DNA from: Fictibacillus phosphorivorans
GTDB lineage: Bacteria > Bacillota > Bacilli > Bacillales > Fictibacillaceae
NCBI RefSeq assembly: GCF_001629705.1
Contig: NZ_CP015378.1
Coordinates: forward strand, 744,001 to 808,000
DNA length: 64,000 nt
Direction: 5' to 3'
Positions within the stretch are counted from its first letter, which is position 1, and every line of letters starts with the position of its first letter. This document shows positions 54,289-62,511 of this stretch, in pieces. The position numbers were made by a program, and so were the translations under genes. The notes under the pieces were generated by a model. The model was not told the DNA's origin and did no database searches. It saw only the letters and a program-made list of their open reading frames with translations.

Positions 54289-54634
54289 TACGAACTACTC
54301 CTTTATCTATATCATCAGCTTAATAACATATTCCCGTTTTTTAAGGTTTTACTCGTTTTAAATACACCCTATTGAGGTTACCATATTATGGTTTATTTGT
54401 CATAGGTCATGAGACGTATTCTACTTTTAAATTTTATCTTAATTTATGGTTATGTCTAGTCTTCCCAAGTAGGGTTACAAATTCTTTGCCACTATTTGCG
54501 TCAAGTAGTAAATGTACCCGTATATGATATATGCAGACTATTCTTTTTTTGACTTTTCTGATAAAAGGAATATAATGGAGGTACAAACGTAAGACCTAAT
54601 GCATAATTAACCTCTTTGAAAGGGAGTGTTATGG
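54289..54634. other. Divergent intergenic region with a SigA promoter
   Basis: 346 A/T-rich bases between the PAP2 gene and the next small gene. TTGACT, 16 bases and TATAAT at about 54549-54576 form a good promoter for the plus-strand gene. Nothing else is recognisable, although TATATGATATATG near 54524 is a small dyad. Confidence 0.6.
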
Positions 54635-54859
54635 ATGTATGTAGGCAATACCATAAAAGTTGATCGTTATAATGGTGAGTATGTTAGAATCAGTCAAAAA
54701 TGGCTGATGGAAGTAGTCTGGAACAAATACAACATGCCATTGCACGAGTTTTTATTAGCGTATGACAAATCAGACAGTGACTACATCATGTCACTTGCTG
54801 AAGGGCAAAGCATTCAATATGAAATCGAACATGATGAAGACTACCTGTACATTGGGTAG
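54635..54859 (+). CDS. Small acidic protein of unknown function
   Basis: A 74-residue soluble protein starting MYVGNTIKVDRYNGEYVRIS and ending in a very acidic YEIEHDEDYLYIG. AAAGGGAG lies eight bases before ATG 54635, and a clear SigA promoter is upstream. An overlapping ATG at 54631 is in another frame. I do not recognise the family. Confidence 0.68.
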   Translation: MYVGNTIKVDRYNGEYVRISQKWLMEVVWNKYNMPLHEFLLAYDKSDSDYIMSLAEGQSIQYEIEHDEDYLYIG

Positions 54860-54936
54860 TTTTTTTATTTTTATGTATGTCAAAAGCCCCTCTTCCTACA
54901 TACACTGGGTTTAGGATTCAGGGGGAGGGCACATAC

Positions 54937-55152
54937 ATGGCAAAAAAAAATGCAAAGAAAACAACAAAAAATAAATATGATAGTCAGGTTAATAAATATC
55001 AGCATACACAAAAGATGGTTACGAGTGAAACTTGCATCGCCTGTAAAACGCAATGCGTAAGAGGTTTGGCTTACATGGAGCGTATGTCACAGCCAGGAGC
55101 CATAGGAAAAGGTGTGCCATGCCATCTGACAAAAGGAAGAGGGCATAAATAA
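54937..55152 (+). CDS. Small basic protein with cysteine motif
   Basis: A 71-residue protein with a Lys-rich N-terminus (MAKKNAKKTTKNKYDSQ) and four cysteines: TCIACKTQC in the middle and a later VPCHL, giving C-x2-C-x3-C. This could bind zinc. GGGGGAGGG seven bases before ATG 54937 is a strong ribosome site. It is 77 bases after the previous small gene, possibly in the same transcript. Not recognised. Confidence 0.7.
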   Translation: MAKKNAKKTTKNKYDSQVNKYQHTQKMVTSETCIACKTQCVRGLAYMERMSQPGAIGKGVPCHLTKGRGHK

Positions 55153-55165
55153 TGTAATCGTGTTC

Positions 55166-55192
55166 GCTGGCCTATTTCTAGGCCAGCTTTTT
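55166..55192 (+). terminator. Terminator of the small-gene pair
   Basis: GCTGGCCT/AGGCCAGC stem with a 6-base loop and TTTTT. Confidence 0.92.
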
Positions 55193-55250
55193 AAGGTAGA
55201 GAAGTGAAGAGAGGGCTTTATAGAAAAATTCTACTACGGCGGGATATATG

Positions 55251-55290
55251 ATCGATTCTCGGGATTTATGATCGTTTCCTGAAAATTTCA
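55251..55290. repeat. Two units related to the 20-bp array
   Basis: ATCGATTCTCGGGATTTATG followed by ATCGTTTCCTGAAAATTTCA. The first differs at only one or two positions from units at 8201-8400 (one of those reads AGCGATTCTCGGGATTTATG); the second is degenerate. Also placed after a terminator between genes. Confidence 0.8.
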
Positions 55291-55408
55291 CCCACCCCAA
55301 GAATTCTAAATCAACAACCTCATCATCCACTCAAACACCGTCAAAGACGTAATCACCTTTCATATGGTACACTTTGTTTGGTTTATATTACCATAAAAAG
55401 GATGGAGC

Positions 55409-56656
55409 ATGTTTATGATTAAAGCTAATCGCTATTTTCATTTTTTGTGGAGTGGACAGACGCTTGGGAATTTAGGAGATATTCTCTATATTATTTGTTT
55501 GATTACACTTGTATATAATGAAACGGGATCTGTTCTCCACATGGCTCTTATTCCATTTGCGAAGACGATGTCATTACTCGTATCAGGTTTTATTGCCCCT
55601 CTATTCATCGAAAAGTACAAGCGCACCAGTTTATTGAGCCATACACTCATCCTCAAAACAGCCTTGTTGCTCTGTTTATGTTTATTGGTCTTATATGGCT
55701 TACATACCGCTATAACGTTTACCCTTTTATATGTATTGATCGTGATCATCTCTTTTCTCGAGGGTCTCGGAAACCCTGCACGAAGATCGTTAGTTCCTGA
55801 TCTTGTAGAAAGCGCTGAGCTTGTAAAAGCAAATAGTTTCATTAGTATTGCCAACCAGACTTCTATGCTCTTATCCTGGCCGCTTGGCAGTGTGTTTTTA
55901 GTAATATGGGGTGAACAAAACATGCTATGGGTCACTTTTGGCTTATTTGTCGTTGCTACAATTCTTACAACACAAATTAAGGTTAATGAAACCGAGAACG
56001 TTCCGAAGCAAGAATCAAAATGGAAAGCGATGAAAGAAGGATGGCAACTGATCTTTTCATCGAAAAAACTAACCACTTTAACGGTTATGGATGTGCTAGA
56101 AAACTTCGGTCATGGGGTCTGGATTGCAGCAATCCTTTACGTCTATGTTGAAACCGCGATAGGAAAAGGAGAAGCTTGGTGGGGTTACATCAATGCGTCT
56201 TTTTTTGCAGGAATGATGATAGCAGGCCTCGTAGTATATCGGTTCTCTAAAAAAATGGAATCACATCTGGGCTTTGTCATTATGGCATCAACCGTTTGTT
56301 TGATGTTGCTTAACGTTTGGTTCGGCTTGACTTCATCAGCCTGGATTGCCTTATTTGTGTCATTCATCTTTGGGTTTCCACAGATGGCGAGAGATGTTTC
56401 ACAAAATACGTTGATTCAAGAATCCTATAGAGATAAACAGCTAGCTAAAGTGTATGCATCTCATGGAACACTCGTATATGGGACATTTGGAATAGCGACA
56501 TTATTACTTGGTTGGTTCGCAGAAGAATTCGGAGTCCGGGAGACATATGTATTAGTATGTTTTCTGTTTCTGGTTTCTTTTTCGATCGCATTCATGAATC
56601 GTAAAGTCCTACATTCTGACCAGACAAGAGTCTCTTTAGAACAAGATCTTGTATAG
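55409..56656 (+). CDS. MFS transporter
   Basis: A 415-residue permease with about twelve helices of the MFS_3-like group (WSGQTLGNLGDILYIICL at the first helix, GNPARRSLVPDLVESAELVK after helix 4, a strongly conserved stretch of drug exporters). AAAAGGATGGAG precedes the ATG. Substrate unknown. Monocistronic; no regulator adjacent. Confidence 0.86.
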   Translation: MFMIKANRYFHFLWSGQTLGNLGDILYIICLITLVYNETGSVLHMALIPFAKTMSLLVSGFIAPLFIEKYKRTSLLSHTLILKTALLLCLCLLVLYGLHTAITFTLLYVLIVIISFLEGLGNPARRSLVPDLVESAELVKANSFISIANQTSMLLSWPLGSVFLVIWGEQNMLWVTFGLFVVATILTTQIKVNETENVPKQESKWKAMKEGWQLIFSSKKLTTLTVMDVLENFGHGVWIAAILYVYVETAIGKGEAWWGYINASFFAGMMIAGLVVYRFSKKMESHLGFVIMASTVCLMLLNVWFGLTSSAWIALFVSFIFGFPQMARDVSQNTLIQESYRDKQLAKVYASHGTLVYGTFGIATLLLGWFAEEFGVRETYVLVCFLFLVSFSIAFMNRKVLHSDQTRVSLEQDLV

Positions 56657-56832
56657 ATAACCTATCAATTCTATCTAATAAGTTGGGAAAACTGCTTGTA
56701 TTTTACTAAAAAGAAAGCACATGTTCTCCTTCAATTTTCCCAATACAAAGCAAGTCGGCATCCTGTTACAATAAATATACACCCTCTTCCCTGCAAGACG
56801 GGTAGAAAAGTAACAGGAACGGGTGAATACCA

Positions 56833-57390
56833 ATGAAAAAGAAAGTACTTGTCTATTTGTATCCACAATTTAGAGAAGTTGAAGTAATGACGACTTTATC
56901 TATTATCGGTAAGAAATATGAAGTGCTGCCTTTCTCTCTGTTGCCAGGAACTGTTACTAGTGAATGTGGCTTACTGATGCAGCCTACGATCAAGATGAAG
57001 AATATCAGTCCTATTGATTATGAGATGCTCATTATTCCTGGTGGAAAACAAGCATTCACACAAGGAAATCCAAGGCTTTTGCATCTGTTGCAAGTGTTCA
57101 ACAGAGAAAATATTAAAATTGCAGCTATTGGAAACGGAGCAGTGATTTTAGGACGAGCGGGTATATTGAATGGCAGATCATATACAGTTTCTTTACGTGA
57201 AGATGAGTTTGCTAAAACAAACAGTTGGTTGAATGGAACGTATCAATCCAAACAGATCGTGGAAGATAAGAATTTGTTAACAGCAAAGAGCCATGCGTAT
57301 ATTGATTTTGGTTTAACAATCGGGGACCGTTTGCAATGTTTTGACGGCCTTGAAGAATATAATTTCTATAAAGGTACAAGTTCCTTTTAA
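56833..57390 (+). CDS. DJ-1/PfpI-fold protein lacking the usual nucleophile
   Basis: A 185-residue class I glutamine amidotransferase-like protein. YLYPQFREVEVMTTLSII is the N-terminal signature and EMLIIPGG the strand with the conserved acid region. The nucleophile elbow, normally A-x-C-x-G/A, reads IAAIGNGAVILGRAG, so the catalytic Cys is absent. It is related to the YdeA/YoaZ type. A ligand-binding rather than enzymatic role is possible. Single gene with its own terminator. Confidence 0.82.
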   Translation: MKKKVLVYLYPQFREVEVMTTLSIIGKKYEVLPFSLLPGTVTSECGLLMQPTIKMKNISPIDYEMLIIPGGKQAFTQGNPRLLHLLQVFNRENIKIAAIGNGAVILGRAGILNGRSYTVSLREDEFAKTNSWLNGTYQSKQIVEDKNLLTAKSHAYIDFGLTIGDRLQCFDGLEEYNFYKGTSSF

Positions 57391-57418
57391 CGGAACACTG
57401 ATCTTAGCTCCCCCTTTT

Positions 57419-57451
57419 CGCTTTCTGGCTTTTAGCTAGAAAGCGTTTTTT
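57419..57451 (+). terminator. Terminator of the DJ-1-like gene
   Basis: CGCTTTCT/AGAAAGCG stem with inner AGCT pairing and T run. Confidence 0.88.
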
Positions 57452-57502
57452 AATGGAAAAAATCACTAAAATAAATCATGATAATAATTAAAAGTTTAAT
57501 GC

Positions 57503-57550
57503 TTGACAAAAGTAAGTTATGGAATTATGATGTAAAGGAATCAACTTACT
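57503..57550 (+). promoter_or_regulatory. azoR promoter with flanking inverted repeat
   Basis: TTGACA (57503-57508), 17 bases, TATGAT (57526-57531). AGTAAGTT (57511-57518) and AACTTACT (57543-57550) are perfect inverted arms on both sides of the -10, a likely repressor site. Azoreductase genes in Bacillus are controlled by quinone-sensing MarR/DUF24 repressors. Confidence 0.65.
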
Positions 57551-57602
57551 AAAGAGAAGTTAATCACTAATTACAACAGACATAAAAGGAGAGAAACAAA
57601 AA

Positions 57603-58247
57603 ATGAAAGTACTTTACATTAACTCTAACCCAAAACCAATGGATCAATCGTTCGGACTTCGCCTAGGACGTCACTTTTTAAACGAACTTTCTAATCAAAA
57701 CGAAAACGTAGAAATTGAAACAGTAAATCTTTATGAAGAGAACATTCCATTCATCGATGCAGATGTTCTAGATGCTTGGGGCAAATTAGCTGCAGGACAA
57801 GAGCTTTCTCCATCGCAAGTTGAAAAAACGAGCCGTATGGGCGAAATTTTAGATCAATTCCTTTCAGCAGATATGTATGTTTTTAACACACCAATGTGGA
57901 ACTTGAGCTATCCTCCAATGCTTAAAGCTTATATCGATAATGTCGTGATGGCAGGTAAGACGTTTAAATACACAGAAAACGGTCCAGCTGGATTATTAGG
58001 TGGGAAGACTGCTGTTCACGTTCAATCTCGTGGTGGTGTATATTCTGAAGGTCCTGCTCAAGCTTTTGAGTTCACGAATGGATACCTTCAAGGTGTGATG
58101 GCATTCATCGGAATTACTGATTATCATCATGTATTTACAGAAGGTATGGCAGCAGCTCCAGACCGAGCAGAAGAAATTTTGGCTGATGCAAGAGAGCGAG
58201 CAACAGAATTAGCTAAGGAATTAGTAACAGCGAAGCGCAATGCATAA
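57603..58247 (+). CDS. azoR: FMN-dependent NADH-azoreductase
   Basis: A 214-residue flavodoxin-like enzyme reducing azo compounds and quinones. FMN-binding motif LYINSNPKPMDQSFGLRLG near 4-22, FNTPMWNLSYPPMLKAYIDN near 98-117 and VQSRGGVYSEGPA near 145. AAAGGAG precedes the ATG. In Bacillus such enzymes detoxify quinones and aldehyde stress; a nitroreductase gene follows 119 bases later. Confidence 0.94.
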   Translation: MKVLYINSNPKPMDQSFGLRLGRHFLNELSNQNENVEIETVNLYEENIPFIDADVLDAWGKLAAGQELSPSQVEKTSRMGEILDQFLSADMYVFNTPMWNLSYPPMLKAYIDNVVMAGKTFKYTENGPAGLLGGKTAVHVQSRGGVYSEGPAQAFEFTNGYLQGVMAFIGITDYHHVFTEGMAAAPDRAEEILADARERATELAKELVTAKRNA

Positions 58248-58290
58248 TTTTTGACTTCAACTGATAACCCACTATAATTGGTGGCATAGT

Positions 58291-58322
58291 AACGAGGTGT
58301 CAACGAAAAGTGGCACCTCGTT
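58291..58322 (+). terminator. Terminator of azoR
   Basis: AACGAGGTG/CACCTCGTT stem; T tail is weak (TTATTTAT). Confidence 0.78.
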
Positions 58323-58366
58323 ATTTATAGAGAAATTAAAGAATGCGGAATAGGGAGTGGAAGAGA

Positions 58367-58975
58367 ATGAACGAAACATTTAAAGTCATGGAAGAACGAT
58401 CTTCTGTCCGTTTGTATCAGAAAGATAAAGAAATTCCGACCGAAACACTTCACAAGATTTTCGAGATGGCAGGGAAAGCTCCATCTGCATGGAATCTGCA
58501 ACACTGGCGTTTTATCGTAGTAACGTCTCAAGAACAAAAAGAGAAACTTTTCCCGATTGCTTATAATCAAAAGCATGTGCTAGATGCATCTGCTGTTGTT
58601 GTAGTCTTAGGAGATACCGAAGCAGATAAAGTAGCTGCAGAAGTATTTGAAAAAGCGCCAGAAGAAGCAAGAAATACGTTACTAAAAAATATTAACTCTG
58701 CCTATTCACAAGGTCGTGCGATGGGTGAGAGAGAAGCGCTTAGGAATGCCTCACTCGGTGCGATGCAGCTCATGCTTGCTGCTAAAGCTGTTGGGATTGA
58801 TTCATGCCCTATGACAGGATTCGATCATACAGCCATTGTGCCTGCTCTTGGAATTCCAGAACGATTCATTCCTGTTATGATGATTACATTGGGATATGCA
58901 GATGGACCTGCAAAGCCTACAGAACGTTTTGATGTTAATCGCATTGTCATGCATGAAAAATTTGAAGAAAAATAG
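58367..58975 (+). CDS. Nitroreductase family protein
   Basis: A 202-residue FMN enzyme. MEERSSVRLYQKDKEIP near 8 is the FMN phosphate-binding start (RxSxR), KAPSAWNLQHWRFIVV near 37 and MGEREALRNASLGAMQLMLA near 120 are family signatures, and the C-terminal GYADGPAKPTERF completes the fold. It resembles YodC/YfhC-type quinone and nitro reductases. GGGAGTGG serves ATG 58367; the frame is open eight codons upstream. Confidence 0.9.
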   Translation: MNETFKVMEERSSVRLYQKDKEIPTETLHKIFEMAGKAPSAWNLQHWRFIVVTSQEQKEKLFPIAYNQKHVLDASAVVVVLGDTEADKVAAEVFEKAPEEARNTLLKNINSAYSQGRAMGEREALRNASLGAMQLMLAAKAVGIDSCPMTGFDHTAIVPALGIPERFIPVMMITLGYADGPAKPTERFDVNRIVMHEKFEEK

Positions 58976-58988
58976 ATAAAACTTTTTT

Positions 58989-59025
58989 AAGCAGCTATGC
59001 CTACTATCGGCATAGCTGCTTTTTT
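58989..59025 (+). terminator. Terminator of the nitroreductase gene
   Basis: GCAGCTATGC/GCATAGCTGC stem with a 9-base loop and T run. Confidence 0.93.
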
Positions 59026-59112
59026 CATCTTACTAACACGAAGAGTACTAAGTTTGCTTCATGGAAAAATGTGCTATCATACAAGTAAAATCCGTTTTCT
59101 TAAGGAGTCAGT

Positions 59113-59298
59113 ATGAGCACATTAACCATTTCAATTTTAATTACACTCGTCATCATTCTCTTTGTCATCATTATATTCGCTGCTGCCATTACAAAAGGGT
59201 ATTCTTATAAACATACAATCGATCAGTTGGACGACAATCCATACTTAAAAAATGAAGACAAAGATAAAGAACGAGAAGAAGGTAAGAAGCGTTCATAG
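59113..59298 (+). CDS. YtzI-like small membrane protein
   Basis: A 61-residue protein with one membrane helix (about 4-27) followed by ITKGYSYKHTIDQLDDNPYL, the stretch recognised from Bacillus YtzI, and a charged tail ending DKEREEGKKRS. Function unknown. AAGGAGTC ribosome site. It ends 16 bases before the DNA glycosylase gene. Confidence 0.75.
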   Translation: MSTLTISILITLVIILFVIIIFAAAITKGYSYKHTIDQLDDNPYLKNEDKDKEREEGKKRS

Positions 59299-59314
59299 AA
59301 AAGGATGTGTAAGG

Positions 59315-60238
59315 ATGAAGTTTGATATAAAACCGAAACCACCGTTCGATTTTCAAAAGATGATGCAACGACTCACAGTCACAGGAAAAACGCATGTCTT
59401 GAAACTCAATGAACAATTCACAGAATATGAAAAAATTATCAGGATAGAAAGAGTTTCTTGCTTTGTAAAAGTAGTATCGAGTGGAACGGTTACAGCCCCT
59501 ATTCTAAACTGTCAGGCAATACCTTTAAATGGGCAAGTATCTGAAGCGGCCGTCAAGAAAAAAGTAAAACAATTATTCTCAACAGAAGTCGATCTCTCAC
59601 CTCTTTATGAACACTTTGCCGAACACGACAAATTGGTTCACGTACTACAACGTTTTAAAGGATTAAAACTTCTTACAGACACGGACCTGTTTGAATCTAT
59701 TGTGAAAATTATTATCGGTCAACAAGTAAATTTAACTTTTGCTGGAACCTTAACCGAACGCCTGATCGAGCTTGCTGGCGAAAAAGTGGAGGTAGAGGGA
59801 AGTGCATTTCAAATCTTTCCAACTTCAACAGCTGTTGCAAAGCTCAAGTATGAAGACCTTCGCGCGCTTCAATTCAGTCAGAGGAAAGCAGAATATATCA
59901 TCGATCTGGCAAAGCTGATCTCCGAAGGAACCGTAGATTTTGAGAGCTTATGGGAGATGTCGGATGAAGAAGTGATACAAACGCTGTTGCCAATTAGAGG
60001 AATAGGAAAATGGACGATCGAATGCCTTTTAATCTTTGGTATGGGAAGAACAGATGTACTTCCTGCTGCAGATATTGGATTAAGAAATGCCATACGTCAA
60101 GTTTGGACGCTAGCAGAGCAACCATCAGAAGAAGAAGTAAGGAAGCTTGCTATGGATTGGACACCATGGCGTACATATATCACATATTATCTATGGGAGA
60201 GTTTAAATCAGACTCCAGCTGTCGTCGATCATACTTAA
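59315..60238 (+). CDS. alkA: DNA-3-methyladenine glycosylase II
   Basis: A 307-residue base-excision repair enzyme removing alkylated purines. An AlkA_N-like domain (1-115) is followed by the HhH-GPD domain: QQVNLTFAGTLTERLIEL near 137, helix-hairpin-helix LPIRGIGKWTIECLLIFGMG near 220, and PAADIGLRNA with the catalytic Asp near 244. The frame is open 21 codons upstream inside the ytzI-like gene; GTGTAAGG precedes ATG 59315. No Ada-type methyltransferase is adjacent. Confidence 0.9.
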   Translation: MKFDIKPKPPFDFQKMMQRLTVTGKTHVLKLNEQFTEYEKIIRIERVSCFVKVVSSGTVTAPILNCQAIPLNGQVSEAAVKKKVKQLFSTEVDLSPLYEHFAEHDKLVHVLQRFKGLKLLTDTDLFESIVKIIIGQQVNLTFAGTLTERLIELAGEKVEVEGSAFQIFPTSTAVAKLKYEDLRALQFSQRKAEYIIDLAKLISEGTVDFESLWEMSDEEVIQTLLPIRGIGKWTIECLLIFGMGRTDVLPAADIGLRNAIRQVWTLAEQPSEEEVRKLAMDWTPWRTYITYYLWESLNQTPAVVDHT

Positions 60239-60243
60239 TAAAG

Positions 60244-60279
60244 AAGGTGAGGGGCACTCTGTAAGTGACCCTCACCTTT
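60244..60279. terminator. Bidirectional terminator
   Basis: AAGGTGAGGG/CCCTCACCTT stem extended by CACT/AGTG between converging genes; short T tails. Confidence 0.82.
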
Positions 60280-60285
60280 AATGAT

Positions 60286-61215
60286 TTATAATTCTTTACC
60301 AAGAAACTCCGCGATCGCCTTCATGCCATATATATTTGCTTCTACTTCAGCATCACGGTTATAGTTCGTATTCGTATTTACATCGTAGGCATATACGTTT
60401 CCACTTTTGTCCGTAATGATCTCAATGCCGGCAAACGTAATCCCGTTTGCGTCTAAGAACGCTTCATAACTTTCTTGTTGAGGTAGAACAAAGTCTTTAA
60501 GAATCTTAAACTTTGGTGTTGGAGTCCCTGGTTGGTCTGTAATCGGACAGAACTGATCACCAATCTGGCAAGCATCAGCCGGACACAGTTCAAATCCATC
60601 AGAAGTATTCACTTGAACCGCATATAGAAACTTGCCACCAATAAATTCGCAACGCACGATATATGGTTCTGGAGCTTCTATATAATCTTGTAGAAGTGTG
60701 ATTCCGTCAATGGATTCATCAAAATTTTCCGAATGTACATAAGACTCTAGTGCAGTCTGCGTTTGAAACAATTGAACACCTAGACCTTTACCCGCCCGAT
60801 TGTGTTTCGTGATGAAAGGGCCGTTAAATTTCGTAGCAGCGTGTAGCAGTTCATCTTTTCCGTAAGCTGCAACCGTTCGGGGAACAGGTATATGAAATGC
60901 TTTTAATGCGCTGTATTGTTTAACTTTACTGATCTCGAGCTGAAGCGCTCTTGAGTCGTTAAATACTTTTCGATCATAACTCTCAAGCCAGGACAGTACT
61001 GCTGACGTATATTCAGGCGCATATCTGTGTCCTCTCGTATGAGACGAGGCACTCATTCTATTATAGAAGATGCCTTGTGGTGGAGCCTCTGTCAGATCTA
61101 TGTGTCCTTTTTTCATGTGCCAATCTTCATAAGGGAGACCAAGCTCTTCAAAACGTTGGAATAACGGTGCCGTCCATTCGCTATTTTCGTGAATCACATA
61201 TATTTTTTTTGTCAT
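60286..61215 (-). CDS. ATP-grasp (RimK-like) ligase family protein
   Basis: A 309-residue protein with an ATP-grasp fold: KQYSALKAFHIPVPRTVAA near 110, nucleotide-binding FITKHNRAGKGLGVQLF near 150, EFIGGKFLYAVQVNTSDGFE near 205, and metal site GIEIITDKSGNVYAYDVNTNTNYN near 270. Such enzymes join an amino acid to a carboxylate with ATP; substrates cannot be read. GGAGG precedes the ATG; monocistronic. Confidence 0.83.
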   Translation of the reverse strand: MTKKIYVIHENSEWTAPLFQRFEELGLPYEDWHMKKGHIDLTEAPPQGIFYNRMSASSHTRGHRYAPEYTSAVLSWLESYDRKVFNDSRALQLEISKVKQYSALKAFHIPVPRTVAAYGKDELLHAATKFNGPFITKHNRAGKGLGVQLFQTQTALESYVHSENFDESIDGITLLQDYIEAPEPYIVRCEFIGGKFLYAVQVNTSDGFELCPADACQIGDQFCPITDQPGTPTPKFKILKDFVLPQQESYEAFLDANGITFAGIEIITDKSGNVYAYDVNTNTNYNRDAEVEANIYGMKAIAEFLGKEL

Positions 61216-61289
61216 AATATCCTCCTTGTATGCAAATATTCCGACTAAGTATATATTCTTAGTCTATATTAAATAGAGATTTCTGAACA

Positions 61290-61321
61290 GAAAAAAGAAG
61301 CCGTTTTACTTTGGCTTCTTC
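61290..61321 (-). terminator. Terminator of the MoxR/DUF58 operon
   Basis: AAGAAGCC/GGCTTCTT stem, T run on the minus strand; it overlaps the last codons of the preceding gene. Confidence 0.87.
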
Positions 61322-62511
61322 AAGTGCTCTGACTTCTCGAAATTTTTTAATGCATCTACATACTGTTTGTACTCAGTATCTGAAATACTCTCTTCACCGT
61401 AACGTACTTTTTCATAAGCGTCTAAAACAGAATCTGCCTCTTTTCCGAATAGATCAAGTCTCATAAACCAATTCGATGCGGATTCACCGGGTTCTCTTCC
61501 AAATCCCTTTTTATCCATTAGTTTTTCAAATTGTAAAAATTTCTTTCTCGTTCTGTCTTTTGATTGCAGCCATCTTTTTTTTCCGACCGATTGTTGGTTA
61601 GCAAAAGAATCGTCGAGAACTGAAATGTTTCCGTTTAGCAATAAGTTGGACTGATTGTTGAAAACATTCCTCTTTTTCCAAAGAAAGAAGACGACGATGA
61701 TGATAAGAATCGCGATTGTTGTGTATAGAAGCACCGGAGATTCCGCGAGCGTTTCAGGACGCTGTTCTAATACTTCCTCTGTCTTATTACCCAGTTTCAC
61801 CTTTCCGCCTTCTTGTATGTTGAACAATTTTTTAATCCATTGGATCAACGGAGGCAGAAGGGAAACTAACTTCCAAAGAGGAACCGCCAAAACATAATAC
61901 AGGATAAAGAATACACCGTCTAAAATCCAATAAAGTAGCAGCTTTAAGGGTCCTAATATGGCAAGGATCACTCCGCTTAATCCAACTAAGGTTAAGGGAA
62001 CAGCGAAATCCTTCATAACGATACGCATAGACGTGTTCTTACAATAATGTAAAGTCATTTTAATGAGTAACATAAGCAAGAATTGTGTCCAGACAGCTCC
62101 ATATATGACCGTGTAGCCATCTTTAAAAAAGAGCGAAAGAATCAATGTCAAAACGGCGCCAATCCCAAAGATTAGTTCTAGATCCGTCTTGAAAGGATCA
62201 TTCCAATTTTCTGCACTTCTCCACATAAGTACGATCGAGACTAGTATGGATAATATGATAGAAGAAGTCATATACCAAAACAGAACAGAAGATAGAATCA
62301 CAAAACAGACAAGTGTGATCTTACTTAAGTTAGGTTTGAAAAGGTATAAAGCCCCGCTAATTGCGATAAGTGGTAATAGGTTTACAACGAACCATACGAA
62401 ATCAAGCCAAGTTGCCCCGGCTGTAAAAATAGTCATGATCATAAAAACAAGCATAGCATCAAAGGTTAGGTTCAATCCATAAAGAGAAAACTGCTGATTT
62501 TTCTTTAACAT
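61306..62511 (-). CDS. Large membrane protein of the MoxR/DUF58 operon
   Basis: A 401-residue protein with seven or more membrane helices in the first 220 residues, another at about 260-280, and a cytosolic C-terminal helical domain (300-401) resembling DUF4129 (FLQFEKLMDKKGFGREPGES, ASNWFMRLD). In related operons this place is held by a transglutaminase-core protein of the TgpA type; no transglutaminase catalytic triad is visible here, so it may encode only the membrane and DUF4129 parts. It overlaps the DUF58 gene by seven bases. Confidence 0.68.
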   Translation of the reverse strand: MLKKNQQFSLYGLNLTFDAMLVFMIMTIFTAGATWLDFVWFVVNLLPLIAISGALYLFKPNLSKITLVCFVILSSVLFWYMTSSIILSILVSIVLMWRSAENWNDPFKTDLELIFGIGAVLTLILSLFFKDGYTVIYGAVWTQFLLMLLIKMTLHYCKNTSMRIVMKDFAVPLTLVGLSGVILAILGPLKLLLYWILDGVFFILYYVLAVPLWKLVSLLPPLIQWIKKLFNIQEGGKVKLGNKTEEVLEQRPETLAESPVLLYTTIAILIIIVVFFLWKKRNVFNNQSNLLLNGNISVLDDSFANQQSVGKKRWLQSKDRTRKKFLQFEKLMDKKGFGREPGESASNWFMRLDLFGKEADSVLDAYEKVRYGEESISDTEYKQYVDALKNFEKSEHLKKPK

